Below, piece after piece: positions 1-11,461 of a stretch of DNA of 64,000 bases. A program made the translations under genes and the position numbers. The notes below the pieces were generated by a model. It ran no database searches, had not been told where the DNA came from, and saw nothing but the letters and a program-made list of their open reading frames with translations. The stretch is from positions 7,995,001-8,059,000 of the forward strand of contig CM043942.1 in assembly GCA_014529385.2 (NCBI GenBank), in the 5' to 3' direction. Source of the DNA: Adiantum capillus-veneris (taxonomy: Eukaryota > Streptophyta > Polypodiopsida > Polypodiales > Pteridaceae). Numbering within the stretch: position 1 is the first letter of the stretch; each line of letters begins with the position of its first letter.

Positions 1-996
1 AGATGTATATAAACCCAATATGCAAAAAACGGTTCATGAATACATCAAAGAGTATGAAGCATGTAGTGCGCAACTGCCACAAGATCTTGTAGCCATGTTT
101 CACTTGCTAGTAGTACCTAAATGGAGCAGCAACATTGTTAAATATTTGAAAACTAGAACATTCGTAGAGAGATTGAGCAAAGCAAGAATGAAGTCCATTA
201 AAATTTAAGTTTGTGATTATGAGTTGATTTTCAATCACCTCTACAAAAGGGGGAGAGATAGGCAATTAAGAATGTGTGCAATAGAGAGTGAGAGTATATA
301 CCCATCCTTAAGCAAGCACACATAGGTCAAGCAGAAGGACATTTCTCTATAGACAAAATGACCAATGCAGTATAGGTTGCTAAAATTTGGTGACTCAAAG
401 TCTATGGATGTTGAAGTCTATGTTAAATGATGGCATGAATGCCAACGTACTAAGGTGTCAATTAAGAGATATGATATGCATTTGAGACCTATGATGGGGA
501 TAGAGCCTTTTTCAAATCCCAAATTGACTTTGTCCATCGACGAACTCCACCTCTCTAGAGAATACATAAAAATAAATTTTGCAATGACTACAACACAATT
601 GTTGTACGAGAATGGTTTTATGAGGTATGGCTTACCAATTTAGATAATGAGAGGAACACACTTCATAACAAAGTAAATGAATATCTCTTGGATGAATTCA
701 TGATAACTCATGAGATATCAGCACCCTACCATCCTCAATCCAATGGACAATCCAAAAGCACAAACAAAATTTTTTGCACAGTACTCATCAAAATAGTAAT
801 TAAATCAATAACAGATTGGGATCAAAAGCACCATTTAGTTGTATGGTCTTATAGAGTGGCATTTAGAAATATCATAGGTACAACACCAGTCAACATGGTG
901 TTTGGGATCAATGTTATATTACCCCTAAAATTTCTTATTTCTACCCTACTCTTGGCAAGTGAACTAGAGTGGATAGGGCATGAGATGTTGGACTAG
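1..996 (+). pseudogene. IPR-a: RNase H/integrase junction and integrase core, decayed
   Basis: Broken pol segment of a Ty3/gypsy element. Residues around 110-130 (VVPKWS) and 235-460 match the linker and zinc-binding region of IPR-c (58.0-58.8 kb). The peptide near 430-480 (ECQRTK...LRPMM) matches the IPR-c sequence flanking the J insertion site. The core at 688-996 keeps the catalytic-Glu neighbourhood as YHPQSNGQSKSTNK, where the usual E of GQxE reads K. It also keeps the downstream W-x-Y-R-V-A-F and T-x-P-N-M-V-F-G blocks. Several frameshifts and stops separate the pieces, so it cannot be functional. The element runs off the left edge of the window. Family assignment is strong; exact boundaries are approximate. 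Confidence 0.85.
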
Positions 997-1364
997 ACCC
1001 CCAGTCTGCTAGAGCATTCATGCTCAGCAGTAGATTACACACAAACTTATGTACAAATATACATTATGTAAACATACATCAACATCATATAACCTTACCA
1101 CAATCAAATGGAAAAGTATTATCCCCTGCATCCATTGTGCATGCATAATGGCATCCTTCAAAGTCACAAGGACAATCACCAATCACTATTGAGCTCCAGT
1201 CATCAGCGTTCATTTCATACAAATCAAAAGACCATAGATGATTAGTTTTGCTAATTATTATTGCTTAACTTATTTTGTTTTAACAAAAAATTAAGTAAGG
1301 TGACTATATCCTTGTATGTACTTTGAAACATGCCAAAAAATAAAAAATCCAGGCAACATACCCT

Positions 1365-1640
1365 TTGTGATTCAAGCTATATCACCAAGTGGTGCCATCA
1401 AACTTGCTACATTAGAGGGAGATAAAAGGCCTGACTGGATTAGTGGTTGCATTCTTAAAAAGTATAACCTTCCTCTCACATGAGAGATGATTGAGCAAGC
1501 TCATGCTCCCAAAGAAAAGAAGATGGATTAGAAAGACAAGATTTGAGAGGCATAGGAAAAACCCAAACTTTGCATTCTCAAGAAAAGATCTCAATCATAA
1601 CCACAAGAAGAAGTACCATGAAAAACTTTGTCAACACCAA
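1365..1640 (+). pseudogene. IPR-a: integrase C-terminal domain and linker to second protease
   Basis: The frame reads IQAISPSGAIKLATLEGDK followed by a WISGC block and then KKYNLPLT and EMIEQAHA. This is the same integrase C-terminal domain and linker seen on the minus strand of IPR-c at about 47.2-47.35 kb (VQEISSSGAVKLSTLDGKE, WISGC, KKYHLPLTPEM). Several stops lie in the linker. About 370 bp with no recognisable coding (996-1365) separates it from the integrase core, probably an insertion or heavy decay. Its value is that it ties integrase to the protease that follows with no LTR between them. Confidence 0.75.
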
Positions 1641-1686
1641 TGCCCGTAATGTAATTCAAACATCACGAGAGGGGCTTGGTAGCACA

Positions 1687-2250
1687 TATGTTAGAGTTAA
1701 TGCTTAGCTACCAAATGGCACTTTAGAGAGATCATTACTGGATATAGGAGCTAGAGTGAATGTCGTGAACCACTCCACTTAGTGCTGATTATCCACAAAA
1801 CCTCTTGCTTATCAACAATCAAAGCTTAAAGCTACCAATAAGGGCATTATGGTTATTTTGGGATGTGCCAATGTCAGAAATACTATTGAGCGACAACAAA
1901 TTCCACATCAATTTCATATAATGGTTGACCATGACATCAATGAAGCAATTGTTTTGGGGGTACCATGCATGCATACCTACCAAAGATACACCAAAGTGGT
2001 CCATGGATACTCTCTAATTTGTAAGAAATGGTCAATTACAAGTGAATCCATTGCCCATGATAGATTATCAATGGTCCATATGTCAACTCAAAGCAACATC
2101 AAAACGCTCCAACAAACTCAAGATTCCATGAACCTCAAGGATGCAAGGAACCAAGAAAATTTACCGCATTTATTGCTCCACAATGCATCTTCTTATATTT
2201 GGGTCCCCAAACACACTATCCATAATTTATCAAAGTTCAAAACTTAGTAA
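1687..2250 (+). pseudogene. IPR-a: second retropepsin (PR2) and W-x-P-K remnant
   Basis: Aspartic protease-like domain placed downstream of integrase. The active-site block reads RSLLDIGARVNVV (D-I-G-A in place of D-T/S-G-A). It is followed by KATNKGIMVILGCA and the second-half block HDINEAIVLGVPCMHTY, which resembles the I-L-G-x-x-x-L/M region closing the retropepsin fold. The segment from 1849 to 2247 is open for 132 codons. Near its end it contains YIWVPKHT, one copy of the W-x-P-K motif that is repeated in IPR-b and IPR-c. Upstream stops at about 1708 and 1780 show that it is dead. The domain call rests on motif order and on the two sister copies. Confidence 0.75.
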
Positions 2251-4095
2251 AATACAAAGTACCACCAACCTCATTGCCATGTGTTTGCAAATGCTATTGT
2301 CAAAACCCTCTCTTGCTATTACCTAATGTAAAGATATTGATAAGCACGCTAACTCATTTGTAATTTTAAACCCTTCTCACATTGTTGTGCTTGTACATCA
2401 CCATGGAAATTGGAGCTTGATGCCCTTTTTTAGAAGCCCTAGGTATAAAGGTAAATTTTAATGAGATTAGGGGGGACACTTTGGATAAGCATGTATGATT
2501 GAAGCTACAAACACATAGAGCTATTTTGTAATCAGCATAACTTTTTATTAGTAATCCAATTCGACTTCCAACAAATGCATTGTGTTTCTCTCCTCTTGGT
2601 CTTCCTATTAAGTGTAATCATTGCCAACTCAAAACAGAAGGGGGGGGGGGGGATCACTAAAATTAAAAAAAAAAAAGTATGTCATATGGATTCATTAGTA
2701 AGGATGACCTTATTCTATATTTTCTCACATTTTTACATACAGAAGGGTGTTGAAAAAATGATCTTAAAGAAAAAAATTATTGAGCCAATAGGAAAAGGGT
2801 CTCATTTATTGGTGGTAAATTCATAGCTAAGGGGTTTTATAAACAATCCTTGAACACATGTGACTTATAGGTTTTACATATTATGACCCCCAAGACTATC
2901 AATCTGGGTGAAGTTTGCATCTAGACTATGTGAGCATAAATCTAATGTTTTAATGGTATTTCAAGTGATAATGCTAAATTTTTTTATAGGAAAATATTTT
3001 GAAGCCTTAGCAAGTGCTAATGGACCACTTTTGTTCATGTTTTGACTAATTACATGGGCTGTGATTCATGTACCTCTCAAAAATGAGGAGTTAATAGCTA
3101 GATAGGTTTCTCTAGTCCTTGCCTATAGTCTCCCAAATGTTTGAAGTAATAAGAGCAAGGATTGAGCATTTTCTTGGTTATAGATTGTTTTGTGTTGATC
3201 TTTGTGATTGTTCGTAAGTGTACCTTCTTACAATAGTAACTCTGTTATGCTTGAAAACCCAACACATCTTTGTGACCCATTGAGAGAGTCCTTCCAAGCA
3301 CACAAAACTACAATGATCCAGGCTCAAGAGCAAGAAAAATATATGCTTTGGGGTGCCCCATAGCCATAAAAACTGCAAGTAATGCCTCCCATTCTCTCAA
3401 TAGACACACACATAGATTTTACTTCTATTCTTCTCTCTCAAGATTTCCATAGCCATACACACACAAGGAAGCTTGCCTAATCTAGGGCACATAGAGAATA
3501 CACACACACTCCATCTTCTTCTTCATCCTTGTTCTCTTCCTCCATAGATAGGAAATATTCAAGCAAGAGAGAAGCAAGAAATGGACAGGAAAGTTATGCC
3601 AACCAAGAGAGTTTGGAAGATGACATTCATGGGTTAATAAAGGAAGAAAGAACCCAACTTCCTTAACCACCGACAAACACACAACCCCCCCAACTTCCTT
3701 TCCTTTATTCCAAATCTTAAAAAGTGATACATTTATGAACCTTAGGCTTAAGGCTTTATTTATATGCACATGGCATATGGCTTGACTTTTCATCACAAGA
3801 GATAGATCACATGCTTTGGCTTTTACAACTGTGGACCCACTAAGTAAGCCAATAACATTTACAAAAATGGATGAAAATACGGCAGCAAGGTGTATGTAGG
3901 CATATATGTCAAATGAACTTGGATAAAATTCTTGACTTGACAAGAAAATCCGCATCTTCTTAGCCTTTTTGGTGTCGAAATCGGAGGCTATCACCCATTG
4001 TGCTTGCTTCTTTAAGTATTGACATTAGATTGTGTTAGTGCCATATAGCTATTCTATAGATGTCTATTTTGGTGATCTGTTAACATTAGCACTAC
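2251..4095. other. Non-coding stretch after IPR-a, with candidate polypurine tract
   Basis: No open frame here looks like protein. A purine-rich run at about 2466-2480 (GAGATTAGGGGGGACA) sits where a plus-strand 3' polypurine tract of IPR-a would be expected, so what follows may be its 3' LTR. I could not find a paired TG...CA end or a second copy. A 12-base G run lies at 2641-2652 with an A-rich tract just after. The minus-strand open stretch at 3482-3994 has no recognisable domain and is taken as chance. Confidence 0.4.
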
Positions 4096-4951
4096 TGTTG
4101 GGGATTTGATCCCATGATGTTCGTCGACTGACCTTGTGATTGTATTTGCATTATCCAAAAAACCTTTGAAAATTCATCCCATTTTTCACTAGCAACATAG
4201 TGCAAAAATGAGGTTTTGTCACTTGGTAGAGTTTAGGAGTCAAGGAATGGCTAGATCTGTCATTTGGTAGCAAAGAGTGTTGTGATTGAGAATTCAAAGC
4301 ATTTGAATTGCCAACTTTCTCATTGCTTTAAGAGTATTTTACACACCACCATCATTAGCAATCTTTTAAAGTTTTGTCATTTCATTGCGTTCTACCATTT
4401 TAAGTCATAGGAGAAGGCTCAGTAGCTACAAAACCAGTTGCAAAAGTTAGAGAAAAACTGGCAAAATATGATATTAAGCAAAAGATACCATAAATCTTAA
4501 GAAATGTTAGGAAATCAGAAAAATAAAATCCAAATTGAAAAATATCAAGGTATTAGCTTTTAAATACCTTGTAGAGAAAATTTAAAAATTTCACTACGGT
4601 CCAAAAAGGAACATGGATTACAATCCATGTACCTTAAGTTAGTTATAGATGGAATTAATTATGCACTAAAATACAATATCTTGCTGATATTAATACGAGC
4701 TATTTGAGCTGTACGCTTTGCCGTATGTGTCGAAGGATGGGAACTTGCCTGTGCACTATATGCGAGCCTTGAAAGGCTACAAACACACAGCTAGAGAGTC
4801 CTAGCAAGCTCAAAGAACAATGGTGCGTTACTCACCTCTCAATGCTTCGGTCGTGAAGGATCATGTGCTGCGAAGAAGAAGGAGTTTCTGTTGATGCCAT
4901 GCTCTACCGCCTCGCCGCCGCCGCCGCCGCCGATGTCGCCGCAATGCTCGA

Positions 4952-5019
<68 letters not shown>

Positions 5020-5322
5020 GCATACACACACACATACACGAAGGAGAAGGAAACAAAGATGGACCAAGAGTACTTCTTAGCTTACACCTCAGAGAATGAG
5101 GATTTTTAGGTCAAATGGACCTTTCATAAGAGTTTGACCCATTCACTCATGGGCGTCCACAGTGGCCGGTTGTTGCAAAACTATTGTAAAAATAAGATAA
5201 GTGTTGCACCTCTCATCGGCGATCACCTACACACCTATTGGATCGACAAGCCCGGTCCGTGACTCAATCAAATAAATAATATGCATCCATCAAAGGTGAT
5301 AGGGTGTCCATGAGGGTTAACA
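4096..5322 (-). repeat. Candidate LTR of an unassigned element (minus orientation)
   Basis: The stretch starts TGTTGGGG and ends GGGTTAACA, giving TGTT...AACA inverted ends of the same type as the element I LTR at 38734-39667. A pyrimidine run CCCCCCTTCC immediately follows (5324-5333). On the minus strand that is a polypurine tract just upstream of the LTR, again as in element I. Like that LTR it carries a long CT tract. There is no second copy in the window and no coding region attached, so this is either a fragment or a partial element. Confidence 0.4.
4955..5018. repeat. (CT)32 microsatellite
   Basis: Perfect CT dinucleotide run of 64 bp, followed by a short CA-rich stretch. A short GCC trinucleotide run lies just upstream (about 4914-4932). 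Long Ser-Leu or Arg-Glu open frames through it are produced by the repeat itself and are not genes. Confidence 0.95.
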
Positions 5323-7387
5323 TGCCCCCCTTCCTGATGTAGATTCCATCCTTGAAAGCTATTGAGGTGAAGCCCGTTCATCGAGGTGGAAGTGCATCCG
5401 ACATTGAATGTCCTTAGTCTTCTTCAGTCACTGCAAAATGAACCAAAATTGGCACAGTAACTGCATTCTCATATACAATTAAAAAGCATATGCAGTTATA
5501 GGCAGACAAATTGATTGGTAACAGAGTATTAAATAATTTGTCAACAATAAACATTAAAATCTAATATAAATAAATGCATAAATAGCTGTAAAGGTCAAAA
5601 ACTAAACAAGTCTGAGGTCGCTAACTTAATGGTCAAAAGGCACTAGAGGTCAACTATTAATACCATGGGCAAGCTTCTCAATTTTCTCTGGTCAATTAAG
5701 CTGTTCAATCGTGAGAGCCAAGTATTTCATGTCCGAGGACTGACTAGAGGCTATACCGAGAAGACCTTGTAGTTAAGCTACGATAGAAGGAATTGCTCAT
5801 GAAATCATCACCTGAATTATTTTCTTTTCTTTGACCTCCCAAAGTCTTTTCACATTGATTCAATTTTGATGTGTGTGCTTATTTTGTATGCCTTGGGTTT
5901 TTTGCTTTTCAAGGAAAAACGCCCACACTGGGAACCTCTAGGGCTTTAGTACTATAGGCGATACACGTGAGTGAAGTACCAAGTCAATTTTCTTCTAGCT
6001 TAAGATTTTACATTGTGGCACTTTTGATTTTTCTGTTTGGTTGTTTTCAGCATTTTAATTTTGTAATTTTGGGGGGTCATATAACACTGCTACCCTCCCC
6101 AGGCTCATGACACTAGTAAACTCCCTTTATAATACTTAAGCTAAAGGTCAATAGGGATGAAGCCCACTAGAAAGCCCTAGTACATTGCACAATGCTGCCT
6201 AAATCGGATTAAGCACCTAAAGTAACCATTGATTATTAGGAAGGAATTCCCCATGGTATTAATAGAAGATCTCTAACTCCTAACTTGGTCAAACTAGCTT
6301 AGTCAGACTGCTTGATTCTAAAACCTAGACATGGGATTATGTCAAAAAATTATATGGAATCTAATGTTTAATCTAAGCAAATGTGCGGAATATTGTGCTA
6401 CCAATCACATTTAAAGCAGACAATCATGGATGAAAAAACAAAGACAAGGGGCAATGCTAATGGTCAAGAAACACCTGTTTGTGTTGATGATCGTGCTTGA
6501 TTTGAAGAGTGAATGAGAGAAAGAATCCATGAATTTCAAAGTCCTAACATCCCGTACACACTAGAAAACACAAAGAATACCGCTAGGAGGCACATCAGTG
6601 GAAAGAGTCATCAACCCTTATTGAACACAATCAAACAACATAAGGAACCCTAACCTAATTATTTGCAACCCCCCCCTGAGACAGTCAAGGGAACATGATA
6701 TTGTAGAGACGGGGAGGCAACCCTAAGGCTAAACCCCTATCCTTGTCATCATCAAGAAAAACGAAATAATCATCCATGAGACCATACGTGCCATCCGTGT
6801 AATCATGTAATTCTTCCTCATCATTAGAGGCACAAATGTTCACTAAGAACATCACTAGACGTCAGTAGTCATCTTGGTCAAGAGGGTAAGTTTGTGCAAT
6901 TGGAGAGGCGTCCTCTACTAAGTATGGATCAACCGTGGTCAAGAGACGTATCAACCATTCTAACTCCTTGAAATTCCTCTCACACGCTAGCGTATCTACC
7001 AAATCCCATTCACATGCAAGCACCGAGTAGACTATGTGAAACACTTGTGCAAAGTAAAGAGGGTACCTCTCACCCAAGGTAGGAGTGGATGACTCTATCG
7101 TACTAGCCATATCTGTACACACAGATAGATGATGGTTAGAGTGAAAATATTATAAGCGTCGTGTCAAAAGGTCATGTCCTTGTGCATAATGTGTTTTTAT
7201 GATTTTGAGTCATGTATAGAGCTCGTAGGTTTTTAGATTTTTGTTTTGTGGCTCTTGCTCTTTTACTTTTTTATTTTTGTTTTTTGTGAGTATAAGGCTT
7301 TATATACACATTCCCTAAGATTGGGAGATTGAGAGGCCAGGGAGGAAGGTTGAGAGGGAAGCAAGTGAATGATGGATGTCAGAAAAC
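5323..7387. other. Non-coding stretch, probably LTR sequence of IPR-b
   Basis: No convincing coding sequence. On the minus strand the right end lies directly after the polypurine tract of IPR-b, so at least the right part (down from 7388) is probably the IPR-b 3' LTR, starting TGTTTTCTGACATCC. A TATA-like TATATAAAG on the minus strand lies at about 7298-7306. The outer edge of that LTR was not located. The open stretch at 6862-7122 has no recognisable domain. Confidence 0.4.
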
Positions 7388-7388
7388 A

Positions 7389-7409
7389 CTCCCCCCTTCC
7401 TTGGGTAGA
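7389..7409 (-). promoter_or_regulatory. IPR-b polypurine tract
   Basis: Minus strand AAGGAAGGGGGGAG directly before TGTTTTCTG, i.e. a polypurine tract followed by an LTR-like TG start. The stop codon of the W-x-P-K frame lies immediately upstream, so this frame is the last coding segment of the element. Confidence 0.55.
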
Positions 7410-8030
7410 TCATACCTTTGGAACAATGTTGTCACCCTTTGGAACCAATTGTTCCAAGTTGTTACGGCTAAAGGATTTAACCAATAGTTGCAAGGGTGGT
7501 AAGGTACTCTCCCATGATTTTATTTGCAACATTGTTGTAGGTGATGAACTTACAACGGGAGGTGCAAATTCTTTTTTGTTTGTATGGATATGCACAATGG
7601 TAGGTGGAGCTTGTGTCGAAGCTTCTATTTCCATATAGGAACTACATGAAGAGCAAGAAGCTTCATTCGTTTTTTCTATGGTTGAGCGGAGCGAAACAAG
7701 CCTTTCTCGCTTGGGAACCCATACTAGCTCTGGATCCGGCGTATAGTGTTCTGTGATTTTTCCTTTCCCATGATCTTTCATTGGCTTTGTCGTCACAGGA
7801 TTTGACTCACATGGGTCAAGTGACAGGTAAGACCACAATTTACGTTTTGGCACCCAGATTTGATCATTTGCTTGATAGTAGCCTTGGGCTTCCAATAGTT
7901 GTTTAGGGATCCAACGCAACATTTTCTTACATTTCCAGGAGCGAGTGGGGCATTTCTTAAAAGGCTCCTATTTTTTAGCATAAGCCATGGTCGCTAAAGA
8001 AGCTTTAGGGACCCACTTGCATGTTTTCTT
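7410..8030 (-). pseudogene. IPR-b: W-x-P-K repeat region
   Basis: A 170-codon open stretch (7922-7410) plus an upstream continuation in a shifted frame. It carries repeated aromatic-basic motifs: KWVPKA (about 8015), RWIPKQ (about 7915), IWVPKRK (about 7855), VWVPKRER (about 7710), and V-P-K twice near the end. Spacing is irregular and linkers are polar, with Ser/Thr/Lys/Glu and Pro. No membrane segment or known fold is visible. W-V-P-K motifs are known in the gag/protease linker of some plant copia polyproteins, so a nucleic-acid or capsid role is possible, but that is inference. It follows PR2 on the same strand and ends at the polypurine tract. Confidence 0.6.
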
Positions 8031-8244
8031 TGCTATATTAGGATGCGTCTTGTGTGTCTTAAGCTTTGTTTCAACTATATAAGTTGAATCTCTAGAGAGT
8101 TGGGCTATAGGGACATATGGTTCAACCTCCTGGACATGCAATGTTTTTAGTTTTATTTTCTTGAGAGGTAATAGCTCAGGGACTATGGCTTGAGTGGTAG
8201 GGGTAAGAGTTGGTTTCTAAGTTGTGAGACTCCCAGTCCCCCAA

Positions 8245-8760
8245 TCAATAGTGCATTTGGTCGCTATCATCCACGTACGTCCTAGGTTTATATGACCTTC
8301 CATAGCTCCAACATGCATGACCAAAAAAATCTTGAGCTACAATCCCGTTGTCATAACTGATAGAAGTGTGCCAGATACCAAATATCACAGTTTTTTTCTT
8401 GTTGACACTCTTGACTTGGATAGTACTCTCAGATAGGGATGGATTTCCCAACTGACATCACACTCCGTATGACAACAGATTATATTTAGCACCCGTGTCT
8501 AACAAGGCGTTATATAACACTTTCCCATAGGTGCTATTTAGTTCAACAGGGTATCTTAGAGGTGTGCCAGAGCCCAACCAATCATCCTCTGTTTCAACGT
8601 GGAATGCATGTGTAACTCAAAGTTTGGCCTCTCGTTGGCGTCTTATGCGTTGTTGCCACTCCTTAGCCTCAACTTGAGCTTGTATCTTATTCAATTCCGT
8701 TTGTGCCTTGGCTGCCTTCTTTTTAATGGATGGCACGTAGCCTCGGGGGGTTCACTATGT
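8245..8760 (-). pseudogene. IPR-b: second retropepsin (PR2) with upstream coiled-coil-like segment
   Basis: Read on the minus strand from 8750: a basic Lys/Gln/Glu-rich segment (KAQTELNKIQAQVEAKEWQQ) that looks like a short coiled coil. Next come YPVELNSTYGKVLYN and the protease active-site block ALLDTGAKYNLLSYGV (8462-8512), with D-T-G-A intact. A stop follows shortly after. The frame then resumes at 8451-8245 with the rest of the domain (a region ending in SYKPRTYVDDSDQ). The coiled-coil segment corresponds to the QAQQEAKERIAKRK stretch before PR2 in IPR-c. About 190 bp of AT-rich DNA with a TA run (8760-8950) separates it from the integrase C-terminal domain. Confidence 0.7.
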
Positions 8761-8951
8761 GTAAAACTACCATATAGACATGTTTGTAAAACCCCTTATC
8801 TGTTAATTTTGTTAGGAATATAATGTACCCTTTTCTTCTTAAATTTGTAAGTTGTTTTTAAATTTGAAAAAATAATGTCCTTCTGTATATATATATATAT
8901 TTGTAAGTTTCAAGAACTTTAAATACCCTTCTGTTGAACTCACGTGATAGG

Positions 8952-9835
8952 TTACATTTTTCTTAGGTGACCTCCCCGGGCACATAGCTCTTCTTGGCTT
9001 AAAGGATCATAGTATCTTTTAAATTTGCTCCCATTGAGGAATCCAATAGTTTCAACTCCATCAAGAGTCTCCACATGAATGGTACCTAGTGGGGTGATTT
9101 CACATACTCTATATGGTCCTTTTCCCGCATATTTCAACTTTTTCTTCTCGTTTCACACTGCATGCATAAGGACTTTATCACCAACATTGATATCTTTGTT
9201 CTTGTCGATCAAACCATTTCTTCTTCCTAAATTTCTTCAGAAGTGCATTTTGCACAACCAATTGTCTTTCTTCATCTAACCTCTCAAGGATATATAAGCG
9301 CTCAACTAAAGGTTTACCATCCCAACCTTCTTGTGAAGCTACACATAGACTAGGAATTACAAACTCCCATGGCATAATTGCTTCTTGTCTATATACCATT
9401 TTGAATGGTATACAATTAATAGTCACTTTGTAAGAAGTATGGTAAGCCCATAGAGCTGATGTTAGATTCAAATCCCAATTTGTGTGATGAACTTCTACTA
9501 TTTTGGTCAACATAGAAATTTAAGGTCTTGTTAGTGCTCTCAGCTTGGCCAGTTTCTTGTGGATAATAAGGCATGGACTTATGGTGGGCTATCATGAAGT
9601 TTTTTGTGAGTTCCTTTATCACTACATTTATAAAATGAGTACCATTATCACTCACAATCTCAAAGGGACAACCAAATCTTGTAATAATGTTCTCAAAGAG
9701 AAACTTGGCAGTTGACCTTGCATCAACCTTACGTGTCACCCTGGCTTCCACCCACTTTGTCACATAGTCAGTGGACCCGATAATATATCGAGATTGAGTG
9801 TTATGAGCTGCTGGACCAATTGGACCTACAAAGTC
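8952..9835 (-). pseudogene. IPR-b: integrase core and C-terminal domain (left part)
   Basis: Integrase of a Ty3/gypsy element on the minus strand, cut at 9835 by chromovirus E. It reads GPIGPAAHNTQSRYIIGSTD then TKWVEA, a second catalytic-Asp block IVSDNGTHF, and YPQETGQAESTNK with the catalytic Glu. Near 9520 the frame shifts. It continues through W-A-Y and PFKMVYRQEA to a tail ending about 9178. The C-terminal domain is at 9137-8952 (GKGPYRVCEITPLGTIHVE, then KFKRYYDPLS). The missing zinc-binding half is on the far side of E at 18239-18451. The first catalytic Asp lies at the E insertion point. Confidence 0.9.
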
Positions 9836-11448
9836 TGTCATAAAATCTAATATCTAATATCTAACCAACCCAAATGATTTTCTCATATTAAACTGATCAC
9901 TTAATTGGGAGAATAACGGGAACAAGTGTTAAGATATAGACATGTGCTTATAGATCTATCTCAACATGGTGCCAATGGTAAAGGGGCTCAAATGAGAGAT
10001 GGTCTATCAAAGAGCCTGGCTAACCAATGGAGCATAATAACTTAGGGTTAGCTTCATTGAAGACCTCCAATAATGTGTGTAAAAGTCCTTTGACCTTAGG
10101 TAAGCTAGGGCTGAGCTTGAGGCGGGAACTCGACCTAGCTCGAGGTGCTAGGCCTGCTTGTCATGCTTGATGACTGAGGTGCTTGAGGTGCTTGATGATT
10201 GAGGTGCTTGAGATGCTTGAGGTGCTTGACATGCTTGAGATGTTAGGGTTGCACTTGAGGTGAGAACCCAGCCCAAGCTTAAAGTGCTTATGGGCCAAGC
10301 TTGTGGTGGGAATTGGGTCTATGCATGAGGGGCTTGAGGTGTCAAAAAAAGTCAAATATTCAATCCCTACAAGGAGGGGCGAGCCCTACATGAGGGGGGA
10401 TGAGAGAGAACACCCACACACTCACACAAGGCATGCATGGTACAAAGAAAGCAGAAGGGACACTTGTCAAGTTCCTTCTCATGTTGCCCTCATGGTGTGC
10501 TTGAAGCCTATTGCTTTGCCACCCAAGGGGTCCAATGATAATTTAGGATATTTAATTAATTGATTTTGCAATTATCAAGTCCTCTCTCTCAAAGGGGAAA
10601 TGGGGAAACTTGTCTCAAGGCTACCCTTGTTGCTTGTAATGCCTTCTGTTTGTGATTGGCTAGGCCTGGAGGGGTCCAATGAGCTTCAAGCATGAGCTAC
10701 AAGGGGGGGTCCACCCAAGCAAGCTAGGGGGTTTCTTAGAAGGTATACTCACCCACAGACACTCACAAACACTCTCATTGTGTGCTATGCAAAGTGCAAG
10801 AGCTCCCTCTCCTTCTCCAAGGAAGTAGAGGTTGAGAGCCTACACCAACACTCTTGGCTATGGAGTGCAAATCCAACCAAGAGCCATGCTTCAATGATTA
10901 AGCTTGCCATCTCCTTCTTCTTCATTAATATGCTATTATGTATGCTAGCAAGAAGAGTTATGATAAGTGAGGAACTAATTCTTTCTCCTATGAAATGTTT
11001 CTTCTTCCTCTTCCCTACCCTCATTCCCTGCTAGCTCTCTCCACCTTCAAAGGTGTTTGAGGTCTTGGGACTGAGGCTTGGGATAGTTAAAGCTTTCTTC
11101 AAGTTTATGTTATGCTTGTGATGCATAAAGCTTTCCATATTCATTGCATCACCTAGGTTACAAGGAACACAAGGATTGTATCGTAACAAGTCTCTCTTAA
11201 TGGGAGAAATCATAATACAAATGCCTATTGGAGGGGGGACCGGATCCACATAAATCCGGTCCTCAACTGTTGTCATGTTCTCTAAATTCTCTCTCTTGCA
11301 AAAGTATTTTTCATGCCAAGTTAACTAATTGCTATGATTATGTTGCTATCTTCAATTATGTTCACCCGCTATGCTCACAAAGTCATTTCTCAAAAGTACT
11401 CCCATTAATTTCCGCTACTCTCAAGTTAAATAGGCCAATTCCATTACA
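9836..11448 (+). repeat. Element E 5' LTR
   Basis: TG...CA LTR of 1,613 bp. It matches the 3' LTR at 17004-18233 except for a segment of about 397 bp (10546-10942) that the 3' copy lacks. Its end is set by the primer site that follows. It also matches, inverted, the split LTR of element D. Confidence 0.95.
10158..10245 (+). repeat. TGCTTGAgg/TGCTTGAtg minisatellite in E LTR
   Basis: About eight imperfect tandem units of 10-12 bp of the form TGCTTGA plus GGTG, TGAT, GATG or CATG. The same array is in the 3' LTR (about 17338-17428) and, inverted, in the element D LTR (about 30230-30345). It is therefore a family feature, not a local expansion. Confidence 0.8.
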
Positions 11449-11449
11449 T

Positions 11450-11461
11450 TGGTATCAGAGC
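11450..11461 (+). promoter_or_regulatory. Element E primer binding site (initiator Met-tRNA)
   Basis: TGGTATCAGAGC two bases after the 5' LTR. It is complementary to the 3' end of plant initiator Met-tRNA, the standard primer for chromoviruses. Confidence 0.95.

Noticed and set aside
3482-3994. 170-codon minus-strand open stretch as a host gene
   Set aside because: No recognisable domain, low-complexity composition and an LTR-like setting. Treated as chance.
4839-5109. Open frames of Ser-Leu or Arg-Glu repeats on both strands
   Set aside because: They are translations of the CT microsatellite and the adjacent GCC run, with no flanking domain.
7410-7922. W-V-P-K frame as a host protein
   Set aside because: It lies on the same strand just after PR2 of IPR-b and ends at the polypurine tract, and similar motifs follow PR2 in the other copies, so it belongs to the element.
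11031-11276. 80-codon frames repeated at 11.1, 17.9 and 18.7 kb as a conserved gene
   Set aside because: They are the same stretch of the E/D family LTR read in each copy. Conservation comes from the LTR, not coding.
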